Positions 1 to 7,293 of a stretch of 22,327 nucleotides of DNA are shown here, piece after piece (position 1 is the stretch's first letter; every line of letters starts with the position of its first letter). The notes under the pieces were generated by a model. That model made no database searches and was not told where the DNA came from. It saw only the letters and a program-made list of their open reading frames with translations. Origin of the DNA: JBOFDK01 sp051650305 (GTDB lineage: Bacteria; Bacillota; Clostridia; Lachnospirales; Cellulosilyticaceae); assembly GCA_051650305.1 (NCBI GenBank), contig JBOFIT010000035.1:1-22327 (forward strand). Direction: 5' to 3'. A program made the translations under genes and the position numbers.

Positions 1-607
1 AGGCATCTGATAAGTTATCATTCACTGCATCTGTAGCTGTCATACCTGGCAATACCGCGTTACAACGAATGTTATCTCTCGCACACTGGGTAGCTATAAG
101 CTTTGTGAGATAGTTGATAGCAGCCTTACTTGTGCCATAACCAATCTGTGAGATATCTGGTATCACACCACCTACTGATGAAATATTGATAATGCTTCCA
201 CCACCACTTGCAATCATATGTGGGATGACAGCTTGCGTTGTGAGGAATACACTTGCTAGATTCATATCCATCGTCCCCATGAAGTCCTCATAAGCTGTGT
301 GCTTAATATCTAAATCCGTCTTCGGATCAGAACCACCAAAGTTATTAACTAATACATCTATTCTACCTTCTTGTGCAGCTACTTCTTCGATCATTGTCTT
401 GTAGCTTTCCTTCACTGTGGCATCGTTATACACGACTTTTACGCTGGCCCCTAAAGTACCTAATTCTGTGGCAATCTCTTGTGCACGCTCTACGTTTCTA
501 GCTGCCATATACACTGTGGCACCTTCCTGTGCTAAACGCTTCACGCAAGCAAGACCTATTCCTCTTGTAGATGCTGTAACGACTGCTACTTTATTTTGTA
601 ATCTCAT
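1..607 (-). CDS. Short-chain dehydrogenase, 7-alpha-hydroxysteroid dehydrogenase-like (3' end outside window)
   Basis: A classical SDR oxidoreductase, of which the first 202 residues are in the window. The Rossmann glycine motif is TASTRGIG (residues 11-18, Ala replacing the usual first Gly), the NNAG motif reads NNFG (88-91), and Asn116, Ser144, Tyr157 and Lys161 form the catalytic set (YGTSK). Arg37 after the second strand suggests NADP(H) use. From memory, TxxTRGIG, NNFG, SSVGG, PDIS-IGYG-SK and IRCNAVLPG also mark clostridial 7-alpha-hydroxysteroid dehydrogenases, so a steroid or bile acid substrate is possible, but other SDR substrates cannot be excluded. The ATG has AAGGAGA 6 nt upstream. 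It follows the PHP gene by 45 bp with no visible terminator, so it may be the last gene of the phn transcript. SDR family is certain; the substrate is inference. Confidence 0.88.
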   Translation of the reverse strand, partial: MRLQNKVAVVTASTRGIGLACVKRLAQEGATVYMAARNVERAQEIATELGTLGASVKVVYNDATVKESYKTMIEEVAAQEGRIDVLVNNFGGSDPKTDLDIKHTAYEDFMGTMDMNLASVFLTTQAVIPHMIASGGGSIINISSVGGVIPDISQIGYGTSKAAINYLTKLIATQCARDNIRCNAVLPGMTATDAVNDNLSDA

Positions 608-652
608 GGTGTTCTCCTTTTCGTTGGTACATTATGTCATTCAGCCTTTATT

Positions 653-1480
653 TTAAACTTTTTTCATCCAATTCTCAAGACCGTACCCCTTAGGAGCTTG
701 CCATCTTCCTATCTGTTCTTGCCCCTGCCCATATGCCCCGTGAAAGTCACTACCACCTGTTAAGATTAAATTATAGGCCTTTTCATACGATTCTATCTTC
801 TGATGGTCACTTGGCGTATGATCCTTGTGGGCATACTCGATACCATCTAGCCCACATGCCACAAGACTTGGAATAAGTTCATAGGAATTCAGCTGTCCTG
901 GATGTGCTAGTACAGCTATTCCTTGATCATCTTTGATCGCCTTTAGTGCATCCCATACATCTACATATTCAATATCTCTATTGCACGGTCCATTCCCTTT
1001 GAAAAGTTCACGGTATAAAGGTGAATAAATGCTATCTGTGTACCCCTGACGTATCAACTTTTCCATAATATGTTGCTTATACACCACGCCACCTGTCTCT
1101 GCTCTTTTAAGGATTTCACACTCAGAAATATGGTAGCCTAACGCTTGCAGTTTTCGGATTTGCCACACCGTATTTTCATGACGCCTTTTCAGCAGTGGCT
1201 CGCAGAGTGCTTTCATATGGGGTGCATCTAATTGAAAATCATAGCCTAGTAGATGCACTTTCCGATTATTTGTATAATCATAGGCCGAAATCTCAATACC
1301 TGGAATGACCTGAATATTTGCTGCCTTACCTAAATGAATTGCCTCTTTTAACCCCTGCACTGTGTCGTGATTTGTAATGGCAATATGGGTAAGGCTTTGT
1401 TTTTTAGCTTCTTCTATCACTTGCTCTACGGTCCATGAACCATCTGAAATCGTGGTATGAATATGTAAATCTGCTCCCAT
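653..1480 (-). CDS. PHP-family phosphoesterase, candidate cyclic-phosphate phosphodiesterase of the C-P lyase pathway (PhnPP-like)
   Basis: A 275-residue PHP metal-dependent phosphoesterase. The metal-ligand motifs are all present: HIH (His6, His8), Asp13, NHD (37-39), Glu63, His76, His193 in AHPG, and SDFH (Asp245, His247). Length fits the YciV/TrpH-like branch. It follows phnL by 39 bp and has GGAGG before its ATG. Known: in Eggerthella lenta a PHP enzyme called PhnPP hydrolyses 5-phosphoribosyl 1,2-cyclic phosphate, the PhnJ product, in two steps to ribose 5-phosphate and phosphate. Inferred: this gene does the same here, because the operon has no phnP (phosphoribosyl cyclic phosphodiesterase) and no phnN (ribose 1,5-bisphosphate kinase). 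The alternative is a general 3',5'-nucleotide phosphatase of the same fold. Family is certain; the role is likely. Confidence 0.85.
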   Translation of the reverse strand: MGADLHIHTTISDGSWTVEQVIEEAKKQSLTHIAITNHDTVQGLKEAIHLGKAANIQVIPGIEISAYDYTNNRKVHLLGYDFQLDAPHMKALCEPLLKRRHENTVWQIRKLQALGYHISECEILKRAETGGVVYKQHIMEKLIRQGYTDSIYSPLYRELFKGNGPCNRDIEYVDVWDALKAIKDDQGIAVLAHPGQLNSYELIPSLVACGLDGIEYAHKDHTPSDHQKIESYEKAYNLILTGGSDFHGAYGQGQEQIGRWQAPKGYGLENWMKKV

Positions 1481-1519
1481 CTCTACGCCTCCATTCTGCT
1501 TTTTATAGCTACTCTTTTT

Positions 1520-2215
1520 CTATACCATGACACCTGCCTGCATATTATAAGTCCTGTCACATAAGCCTTCCATAAACTCGATATCATGAAAAATACCAAT
1601 CATGGTCGTTCCTTCTTTTTTAAGCTGCTCGATAAGTTCTTTTACACGTTGCTTTGATTGATGATCAAGACTTGCTGTCGGTTCATCCAGCAAGAGTAAC
1701 CTCGGACGTTTTACCATTGCTCTAGCAATGTTTAATCTAAGCTTTTCACCGCCCGAAAAGTTATTTGGATAGCTATCCCACAACGCCTCTTGCAGTTCGA
1801 AGTGACGTAGCATTTTTTCTGCCTCAGCTTCTGCGTGCAGCCTATCATGCCCCATTTCTAATACAGCTTGCTCTACGACTTGTCGTGCAGTCATACGTGG
1901 CATGACATTGAGAAATTGTGATACATAACCAATCTCATATTTTCTTAGATAAAGCATCTGCCTTTCTGTCGCCTGTGCCAGGTCTAAACGCCCAAACTTT
2001 TTAGAGTCATACCAAATCTCACCTGTCTCTGGGATATAGGTACGGTATAGACACTTTAAAATCGTCGATTTACCGCTACCACTCTTCCCTGTAATGCCTA
2101 CAAAGGCACCTTCCCCCAAAGTAATATAGATGTCTTGAGAAGCTTTGATGTGCTTTCCTAAACTGTGGATTGTAAAAGACTTTGATAAATCCTTAATTTC
2201 TAATAAACACCCCAT
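1520..2215 (-). CDS. phnL: C-P lyase subunit PhnL (ABC-type ATPase)
   Basis: A 231-residue soluble ABC ATPase needed for phosphonate breakdown by carbon-phosphorus lyase. In E. coli PhnL takes part with PhnG, H and I in forming the alpha-D-ribose 1-methylphosphonate 5-triphosphate intermediate and joins the core complex rather than a membrane transporter. The Walker A motif is GKSGSGKST (43-51), the signature is FSGGE, and Walker B is LLLLDEPTASLD. It begins MGCLLEIKDLSKSF, typical of the family. There is no membrane partner beside it. The start lies 2 bp after the phnM stop, with an AGAGGTG ribosome site inside the end of phnM, so translation is probably coupled. Gene order here is M then L, the reverse of E. 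coli. Confidence 0.95.
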   Translation of the reverse strand: MGCLLEIKDLSKSFTIHSLGKHIKASQDIYITLGEGAFVGITGKSGSGKSTILKCLYRTYIPETGEIWYDSKKFGRLDLAQATERQMLYLRKYEIGYVSQFLNVMPRMTARQVVEQAVLEMGHDRLHAEAEAEKMLRHFELQEALWDSYPNNFSGGEKLRLNIARAMVKRPRLLLLDEPTASLDHQSKQRVKELIEQLKKEGTTMIGIFHDIEFMEGLCDRTYNMQAGVMV

Positions 2216-2217
2216 AC

Positions 2218-3408
2218 CTACACCTCTTTTCCATCTCTATAATCAAAGTGAGATACCACATGCCCATCTACCATTGTATAGCGAATCACAGGTAATGCTT
2301 GTGCATGCTTTTCGATGACAAGTATGTCCGCCTTTTTTCCCACTTCTATAGAACCTAATACATGATCTAAGTGAACTGCTCTTGCTGGATTAATCGTCAC
2401 GAGGTTAAACATCTGCCCTAAGTCCATGCCATACACTTTATGCATCTTGAAGACCGCATGTAGCATAGCCGGTGGGTAGTAATCACTACATAATACATCA
2501 ATGGCATCTGCTTGTATGGCTTGTGCTGCTGATAGATTGCCTGAATGAGAACCGCCTAACAAAATATTGGGTGCTCCAGCAACTGTGTACATACCAGCTT
2601 CTTTGGCATACTGAGCTGTTTCTAAGGTGATAGGAAATTCACTAATAGTAGCCCCAAAACTTTTGACAAGCCCTACCTTCTCGCAGGTATCATCATCATG
2701 TGATGCCACGCTTACACCATACGCCTTTGCTAAGTTTGTCATCTCACGAATCATCTCTAGAGACATTTTCTCTTTTTGTTGATTCTCATCGATGACCTCA
2801 TCCACCCCCGCATCCGTAATATCTACGTAGCCTTTTAAGGCCTCACGGTATAATGCCAAATCTCTATACTGTCCTTGGCCCGGTGTATGGTCCATAAATG
2901 ACAGAAGCTGTACTTTGCCTTCTTCTAGATATGTTCTAAGATAATCCACCTCATCTAAATTATCAATTTCAAACCGTGCATGAAACTTATGGCGCATCAA
3001 GTGCTTTTTCTCTGACATCTGATGAATAGCATCTAGCAGCCTTCTTACATTCTGCACTTCTCGTATGGGCTTATGCCCAAATTCATCTTTTTTATAAAAG
3101 GACAAAGAATGAAAAATGGTTGTAATGCCCTCTCCCACTAAATTACGTTCTGCTTCTCTTAAACTCATCTCAAAAGGCATCATACTTGTAGGCCTTGGTG
3201 ATGCGATGGTTTCTATATAATCTGAATGTATATCTACAAAGCCTGGTGCGATGTACCCACCTTCTGCATCAATACACAGCATCTCTTCTTTTAGTCGATA
3301 AGTGCCACTAGGTTCCACACCTTTTATAATGTCATCTTCTACCAGTACTTCATACCCTTCTAAAATCCCTTTTTCTGTTACTACTTTACCATTCGTTATC
3401 AAATACAT
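2218..3408 (-). CDS. phnM: Alpha-D-ribose 1-methylphosphonate 5-triphosphate diphosphatase PhnM
   Basis: A 396-residue amidohydrolase-superfamily enzyme. PhnM removes pyrophosphate from alpha-D-ribose 1-methylphosphonate 5-triphosphate, giving the 5-phosphate substrate of PhnJ. The metal site is visible as GFVDIHSDYIE (His61, Asp63), HARFEI (His143, Glu147), FMDHTPGQ (His174), SHDDDT (His237) and a late SDYYPPAML segment. The DHTPGQGQYRD stretch is a hallmark of PhnM. A strong AGGAGGT precedes the ATG. It sits between phnK (10 bp upstream) and phnL (2 bp downstream). Length is close to the E. coli protein (378). Confidence 0.96.
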   Translation of the reverse strand: MYLITNGKVVTEKGILEGYEVLVEDDIIKGVEPSGTYRLKEEMLCIDAEGGYIAPGFVDIHSDYIETIASPRPTSMMPFEMSLREAERNLVGEGITTIFHSLSFYKKDEFGHKPIREVQNVRRLLDAIHQMSEKKHLMRHKFHARFEIDNLDEVDYLRTYLEEGKVQLLSFMDHTPGQGQYRDLALYREALKGYVDITDAGVDEVIDENQQKEKMSLEMIREMTNLAKAYGVSVASHDDDTCEKVGLVKSFGATISEFPITLETAQYAKEAGMYTVAGAPNILLGGSHSGNLSAAQAIQADAIDVLCSDYYPPAMLHAVFKMHKVYGMDLGQMFNLVTINPARAVHLDHVLGSIEVGKKADILVIEKHAQALPVIRYTMVDGHVVSHFDYRDGKEV

Positions 3409-3418
3409 ACCTTACCTC

Positions 3419-4264
3419 CTAGAGTAATGAGTAGACTAACTGCTGTGTATACGGATGCTGCGGGTCCTCTAAAATCTGGTCTGTCAATCCTTCTTCGATG
3501 ACTTCTCCATTAAGCATCACCATCGTTCGGTCTGCTAACATACGAATCACCCCTAAATCATGGGATACCACTATCATACTGATGCCTAATTCCCTTTGAA
3601 TGCGCTTAATGAGATCCAGTACATTGGCTTGCACTGATAAGTCAAGCCCCGTCGTAATCTCATCTAGTAGTAACATCGGCGGGTTATTCGAAAGTGCCTT
3701 TGCGATTTGCACACGTTGCTGCATACCTCCTGAGAAGTGCTTAGGCGCTTCCTTCATACGAAACAAAGGAATGTTTACATGGTCTAGAAGTTCCTCTCCT
3801 CTTGCCATCATGTCTCCCACATTGCGTTCACCTGCTGCAATTAATTTCTCCGCGATGTTAGCGATAGACGAAAAATCCATCTTCAAACCATAAATAGGAT
3901 TTTGATAGACTTTACCTAATATATAATTTTTGATATAGCGTTGTTGCTGAGCAGATTCCTCAAAAATATTTGCCAGTCCTTCCTTGTACTGCACAACATA
4001 CGCTTCACCACTACTTACTTCCTTATCAAAGTACAGACATTGCATCATAGTGGATTTACCACTACCACTTTCTCCTACTACCCCTAGTATTTCACCACCA
4101 TACACATCAAAAGAAATGTCCCGGCAGGCATAAACTGTGCCACATTGTGGGCAGTAGTTTTTCTCTAGCTGATTTTCCCCTACTGTTTGGCAATAACTGC
4201 ATCCTTCACCAAATTGCTTTTTTAAATGACGTACGGAAAGCACTGGTTGTTCAAAATCACTCAT
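3419..4264 (-). CDS. phnK: C-P lyase subunit PhnK (ABC-type ATPase) with four-cysteine zinc-ribbon-like insertion
   Basis: A 281-residue ABC ATPase that in E. coli docks on the PhnGHIJ core through PhnJ. Walker A is GESGSGKST (65-73), the signature is FSGGMQQRVQIAKAL, Walker B is LLLDEITTGLD (Ile replaces the usual Pro after DE), and HDLGVIRMLADR is the H-loop region. Compared with E. coli PhnK (252 residues), about 20 residues are inserted before the Walker A motif. They carry CSYC (Cys22, Cys25) and CPQC (Cys38, Cys41), the spacing of a small zinc ribbon, with Cys48 just after. Start choice: the ATG at 4264 has GAGG 8 nt upstream, while an in-frame ATG two codons earlier almost touches that site. 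The gene starts 15 bp after phnJ ends. Confidence 0.95.
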   Translation of the reverse strand: MSDFEQPVLSVRHLKKQFGEGCSYCQTVGENQLEKNYCPQCGTVYACRDISFDVYGGEILGVVGESGSGKSTMMQCLYFDKEVSSGEAYVVQYKEGLANIFEESAQQQRYIKNYILGKVYQNPIYGLKMDFSSIANIAEKLIAAGERNVGDMMARGEELLDHVNIPLFRMKEAPKHFSGGMQQRVQIAKALSNNPPMLLLDEITTGLDLSVQANVLDLIKRIQRELGISMIVVSHDLGVIRMLADRTMVMLNGEVIEEGLTDQILEDPQHPYTQQLVYSLL

Positions 4265-4279
4265 CTTCATTCCCTCACT

Positions 4280-5122
4280 TTACTCATTCATTTCATTAAG
4301 TTGCTCTAAGCAATAACTTGTATCGTTACATTGATAGTAGACTTCTCCCGTTTGTTCATCTACAAGTTCATCTAAGAAAGTCTGTGTCGCACCACATAAG
4401 CGGCACTTCTTACCCTTAAAGACTTCCCTCTCGAAAGGATAGTCATCAAATGCCATGGACACAATCTTCGTATAAGGTGGGACTGCATAGATTTTCTTTT
4501 CTCTACCTGCCCCTAGAAGGATGAGTGCCTCACTTTGATGAAGTTTTGGGTTATCGTATCTAGGGATAGGACTTGGAGCCATGACATAACGGTCCTCTAC
4601 TACTACTGGATGGTCTGCTCCTGTGGCCATATTCCCAAACTTCACGATTTGTTCAAATAGCATAAGCCATGCGCCACTGTATTCATTCTCTGCATGCAAC
4701 CTTTTGGTTACGTATTCACTAGGCTCCACTTCTCTTAGTGGTTCTGGTGTAGGCACTTGTAATACAAGGACCTGCCCTTCTTGTAACGGCACTTCTGGAA
4801 TGCGGTGTCTTGACTGAATAAGTGTAGCTTCCCTTGTGGCATCTGTGATTTCTACGCCCGTTGTCTTGACGATGAGTTTCTTGATATTTACGGCATTGAT
4901 GGACTCATCAGACCCTTGGTCTATCACCTTCAGCACATCATCTTTCCCCACTAAAGATAATGTAAGTTGAAGTCCTCCCGTTCCCCATCCTCGCCCTATA
5001 GGCATCTCTCTTGATGCAAAAGGCACCTGATAACCTGGTATGGCTACAGCCTTCAAAGTAGCTCGGCGAATTTCTCTTTTAGAGCCTTCATCAAAGAACG
5101 CAAAATTATAACTGATCTGCAT
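4280..5122 (-). CDS. phnJ: Carbon-phosphorus lyase catalytic subunit PhnJ (radical SAM)
   Basis: A 280-residue enzyme that breaks the C-P bond of alpha-D-ribose 1-methylphosphonate 5-phosphate, releasing the alkane and 5-phosphoribosyl 1,2-cyclic phosphate. The non-canonical cluster motif C-x2-C-x21-C-x5-C is exact: Cys240, Cys243 and Cys265 are the predicted 4Fe-4S ligands and Cys271 the thiyl-radical residue. Gly30 in IPGYQVPF aligns with the glycyl-radical residue Gly32 of E. coli. WGTGG, DPSPIP-like (APSPIPRYDNPK) and GAGREKKIYAVPP segments are also characteristic. It overlaps the end of phnI by 17 bp, with AAGGAG 9 nt before its ATG. An iron-sulfur radical enzyme of this kind fits an anaerobe but also occurs in aerobes. 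Confidence 0.98.
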   Translation of the reverse strand: MQISYNFAFFDEGSKREIRRATLKAVAIPGYQVPFASREMPIGRGWGTGGLQLTLSLVGKDDVLKVIDQGSDESINAVNIKKLIVKTTGVEITDATREATLIQSRHRIPEVPLQEGQVLVLQVPTPEPLREVEPSEYVTKRLHAENEYSGAWLMLFEQIVKFGNMATGADHPVVVEDRYVMAPSPIPRYDNPKLHQSEALILLGAGREKKIYAVPPYTKIVSMAFDDYPFEREVFKGKKCRLCGATQTFLDELVDEQTGEVYYQCNDTSYCLEQLNEMNE

Positions 5123-6239
5123 GGTGTTTTTCTCCTTCCTTCTCCTCTGTCTTCTGAGTTTTACGTACTGTATCTAACTTGGATTGGAAGGTGACATAGT
5201 GCGGTAACTTCAAGTGGGAAATAAACCCTGAGGATTCTACTGAGTCGATGTCTAATAAGACGAATTCTTCATCTTGTACAGGATTTCTTTTATCCCCTAA
5301 CTCAAGACAGTGGTCCAGTATACTCATGGCAATGGCCTTCGTTTCATTTTGGCCGTAACAAATCCCATACCCCATATCTAGCACCATCTCTTTTTGTCCA
5401 CTTTCGCTTTCTTGTGTCCTTGGAATGAGAGACTCCACTTCTGTCACTTCTATTTGTCCTATGTAATACTCTTCCTCTGGAACCCCATTCTCTAGTGGAT
5501 CCCCTACGTATAATGCCAATTCGCCAATGCGTAGTTCCCCTACTGTTGGATGTGAATCCCCATATGCTCGTAAAGCTGCATAACCTAATGACGTCATAGC
5601 GCCTGTCTGCCCCCTCGTAAGCATTTGCAAGCGCACACTACGGGTGGTAGGAAACTCTAAATTCCCCTTGGTGATATCTATCGGCTCTTCATCACTGTCT
5701 ATACACATTGGAATAATGCCTTCCTTACGCAACTGCGTCGTTACTTTCGGTAAATGCCCGATACCTTGCTGCTTTTCTTTATTTTCATGCTTCTGATGAA
5801 ATGCCTGAAGCCACTTCTCTACGTCTTTTGCTTTTTCATCTAGCAAATCAAAATTTAAGAGACGATGGGTATAATCATAGGCCGCACCCAGTATTTGACC
5901 ACCTACAATGTCCTTGAAGCTTGCGGAGATCCTTCGAAGGCTATGCATTTTTTCTGTATCCGCTATTTGGGTATAGTGTTTACGTGGGAGTGTGGAACGA
6001 TAAGAACGTAATAGAAAAACCGCTTCTTCCATACTTCCCTCTGCTTGTTTAATGGCTAGTGCTGCCAATTCTTTAGAGTACAGACTACTTTCAGACATCA
6101 CTTGATCAATAAGCCCTCTCATACCATTTTGTATAGCTTGCACTTCTAGTGTCGTACCACCTTTTAGACGCTCGTATTCGAGGCGTTCGATAGATGCTTC
6201 TATGGCAGCCGTACCACCTTTAACTGCTACATATCCCAT
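5106..6239 (-). CDS. phnI: C-P lyase subunit PhnI (nucleoside-triphosphate-dependent phosphonylation)
   Basis: A 377-residue core subunit of the C-P lyase complex. In E. coli PhnI, with G, H and L, replaces adenine of ATP by the phosphonate to form ribose 1-phosphonate 5-triphosphate. The N-terminus MGYVAVKGG, the segment RRISASFKDIVGGQILG followed by YDYTHRLL, the GYGICYGQNETKAIAMSILD stretch, and the C-terminal GFISHLKLPHYVTFQ match PhnI strongly. It is slightly longer than the E. coli protein (354), mainly through a Lys/Glu-rich tail and a middle loop around 145-165. It overlaps phnH by 13 bp and phnJ by 17 bp, so the three are probably translationally coupled. The ribosome site is AGGAGGAG. 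Confidence 0.96.
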   Translation of the reverse strand: MGYVAVKGGTAAIEASIERLEYERLKGGTTLEVQAIQNGMRGLIDQVMSESSLYSKELAALAIKQAEGSMEEAVFLLRSYRSTLPRKHYTQIADTEKMHSLRRISASFKDIVGGQILGAAYDYTHRLLNFDLLDEKAKDVEKWLQAFHQKHENKEKQQGIGHLPKVTTQLRKEGIIPMCIDSDEEPIDITKGNLEFPTTRSVRLQMLTRGQTGAMTSLGYAALRAYGDSHPTVGELRIGELALYVGDPLENGVPEEEYYIGQIEVTEVESLIPRTQESESGQKEMVLDMGYGICYGQNETKAIAMSILDHCLELGDKRNPVQDEEFVLLDIDSVESSGFISHLKLPHYVTFQSKLDTVRKTQKTEEKEGEKHHADQL

Positions 6240-6832
6240 GATTTGTCTCCTCCTCTCCTTACCTGTGTCGTTCTTGGTAAGCTTCCTACATGCCCTACTG
6301 AATCTACAAAAATCATATCAATCCCTAAAGGGTATTCGCTATTCTTTTGAGTACGTAACGCTAGCCAGCCAGTCTGCTGTCCTAACTTCATAAAGCTTTG
6401 ATTTTTAATACCTGGTCCTTCTAGTATTAGTTCTTCTTTGCCACTCACTTCAGATACTTCCATGATGAACGTCGCTGACTTTTGTGGGTCGATTAAATCC
6501 CCCTTCTTAGCCGCTGCCATCGCCCCCATGAGCATCGTTTCCGTAGCATCTTGAAGTACAAAGACATAGTCTGCTTCATCTACAGATGTGGCTTTTGCAT
6601 AAGTCATATTGGTGATAAAATGGCTTACTTGCTCCTCTTGTGATACGACATGAAAGGATACTTCTGCATCTAAAAGCATCAACATCATCACTAACGTTCC
6701 TTTAAATGTGGGTGCCTCTAATTGTAAAGCTTCCCCTTCTATCTGCACCGTTTCAATGTGTCCGGGTCTTGCTAATGTTTCTAATACCTTACGATATGCC
6801 TGCTGTATAGCATGAACTCTTTCTAATTCCAT
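6227..6832 (-). CDS. phnH: C-P lyase subunit PhnH
   Basis: A 201-residue subunit of the C-P lyase core (E. coli 194 residues). PhnH binds PhnJ in the GHIJ complex and is required for the first, nucleotide-dependent step; it has a PLP-transferase-like fold without PLP chemistry. Diagnostic features are an N-terminal helix ending LARPGHIETV and the C-terminal block YPLGIDMIFVDSVGHVGSLPRTT, which matches the FPLGIDLI and LPRTT of E. coli PhnH. The start follows phnG by 38 bp; the ribosome site AGGATAAGAG is only moderate. The last 13 bp overlap phnI. Confidence 0.94.
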   Translation of the reverse strand: MELERVHAIQQAYRKVLETLARPGHIETVQIEGEALQLEAPTFKGTLVMMLMLLDAEVSFHVVSQEEQVSHFITNMTYAKATSVDEADYVFVLQDATETMLMGAMAAAKKGDLIDPQKSATFIMEVSEVSGKEELILEGPGIKNQSFMKLGQQTGWLALRTQKNSEYPLGIDMIFVDSVGHVGSLPRTTQVRRGGDKSWDM

Positions 6833-6870
6833 CTCTTATCCTATCCTTTTCTTTATTAGGGTCTTTGCCC

Positions 6871-7293
6871 TTACACACTCATAGTATCGAACTGAACTTT
6901 TGTAGCCAGAAGCGCTGCTTCTTTTTCTAAGCGAGCTCTTTCTATCTGAGCTTCCTCTTGTAACAAAAGTGGTTCCCATCCTTGTGTCTCTTTAAGTTGC
7001 CCCTTATACGCAGCATCAATGATTGCGAGCTGCCTTGCAAGTTCTGGTTTAGTGCCTTGTACAATCCCTAGTCCAATGTGCCCATTGATTTCTACTTTCG
7101 CTTCTGTGACAAATACTTCTCCAAGATAAAAGAGGCTTCTTTTTGCATTTTCTCTTGCCTTTACCATGACAAGCCCCGGATTGGGCGCTTCTACTACGTG
7201 AACTTGATACTGCTTTTCGATTTGCTCTCCTAAGACTGCTGGCAATGCTGGTGTACCCTCTATCAAAATTTTCGTTCTACGATTACGGTTCAT
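6871..7293 (-). CDS. phnG: C-P lyase subunit PhnG
   Basis: A 140-residue small subunit of the PhnGHIJ core, involved in forming the ribose phosphonate triphosphate intermediate. Family features are the VMVKARENAKRSLFYLGEVFVTEAKVEI core and the following G-G-GIVQG-KPELARQLAIIDAAY helix. Start choice: the ATG at 7293 overlaps the phnU2 stop as ATGA and has AAGGAGGG 5-7 nt upstream, giving a protein that starts MNRNRRTK. An upstream in-frame ATG at 7326 lies deeper inside phnU2 with a poorer site, adding 11 residues, and is less likely. The overlap ties importer and lyase expression together. Confidence 0.92.
   Translation of the reverse strand: MNRNRRTKILIEGTPALPAVLGEQIEKQYQVHVVEAPNPGLVMVKARENAKRSLFYLGEVFVTEAKVEINGHIGLGIVQGTKPELARQLAIIDAAYKGQLKETQGWEPLLLQEEAQIERARLEKEAALLATKVQFDTMSV

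Noticed and set aside
608..652. Separate promoter for the SDR gene
   Set aside because: CATAAT is present on the minus strand but the -35 position is poor, and no terminator precedes it, so co-transcription with the phn genes is the simpler reading.
417..656. Open reading frame of 79 codons on the plus strand
   Set aside because: It lies antisense within the SDR gene, has no ribosome site and gives a low-complexity peptide. The same holds for the other short plus-strand frames under phnK, phnJ, phnI, phnU2, phnT2, phnS2, gntR, patB and metQ.
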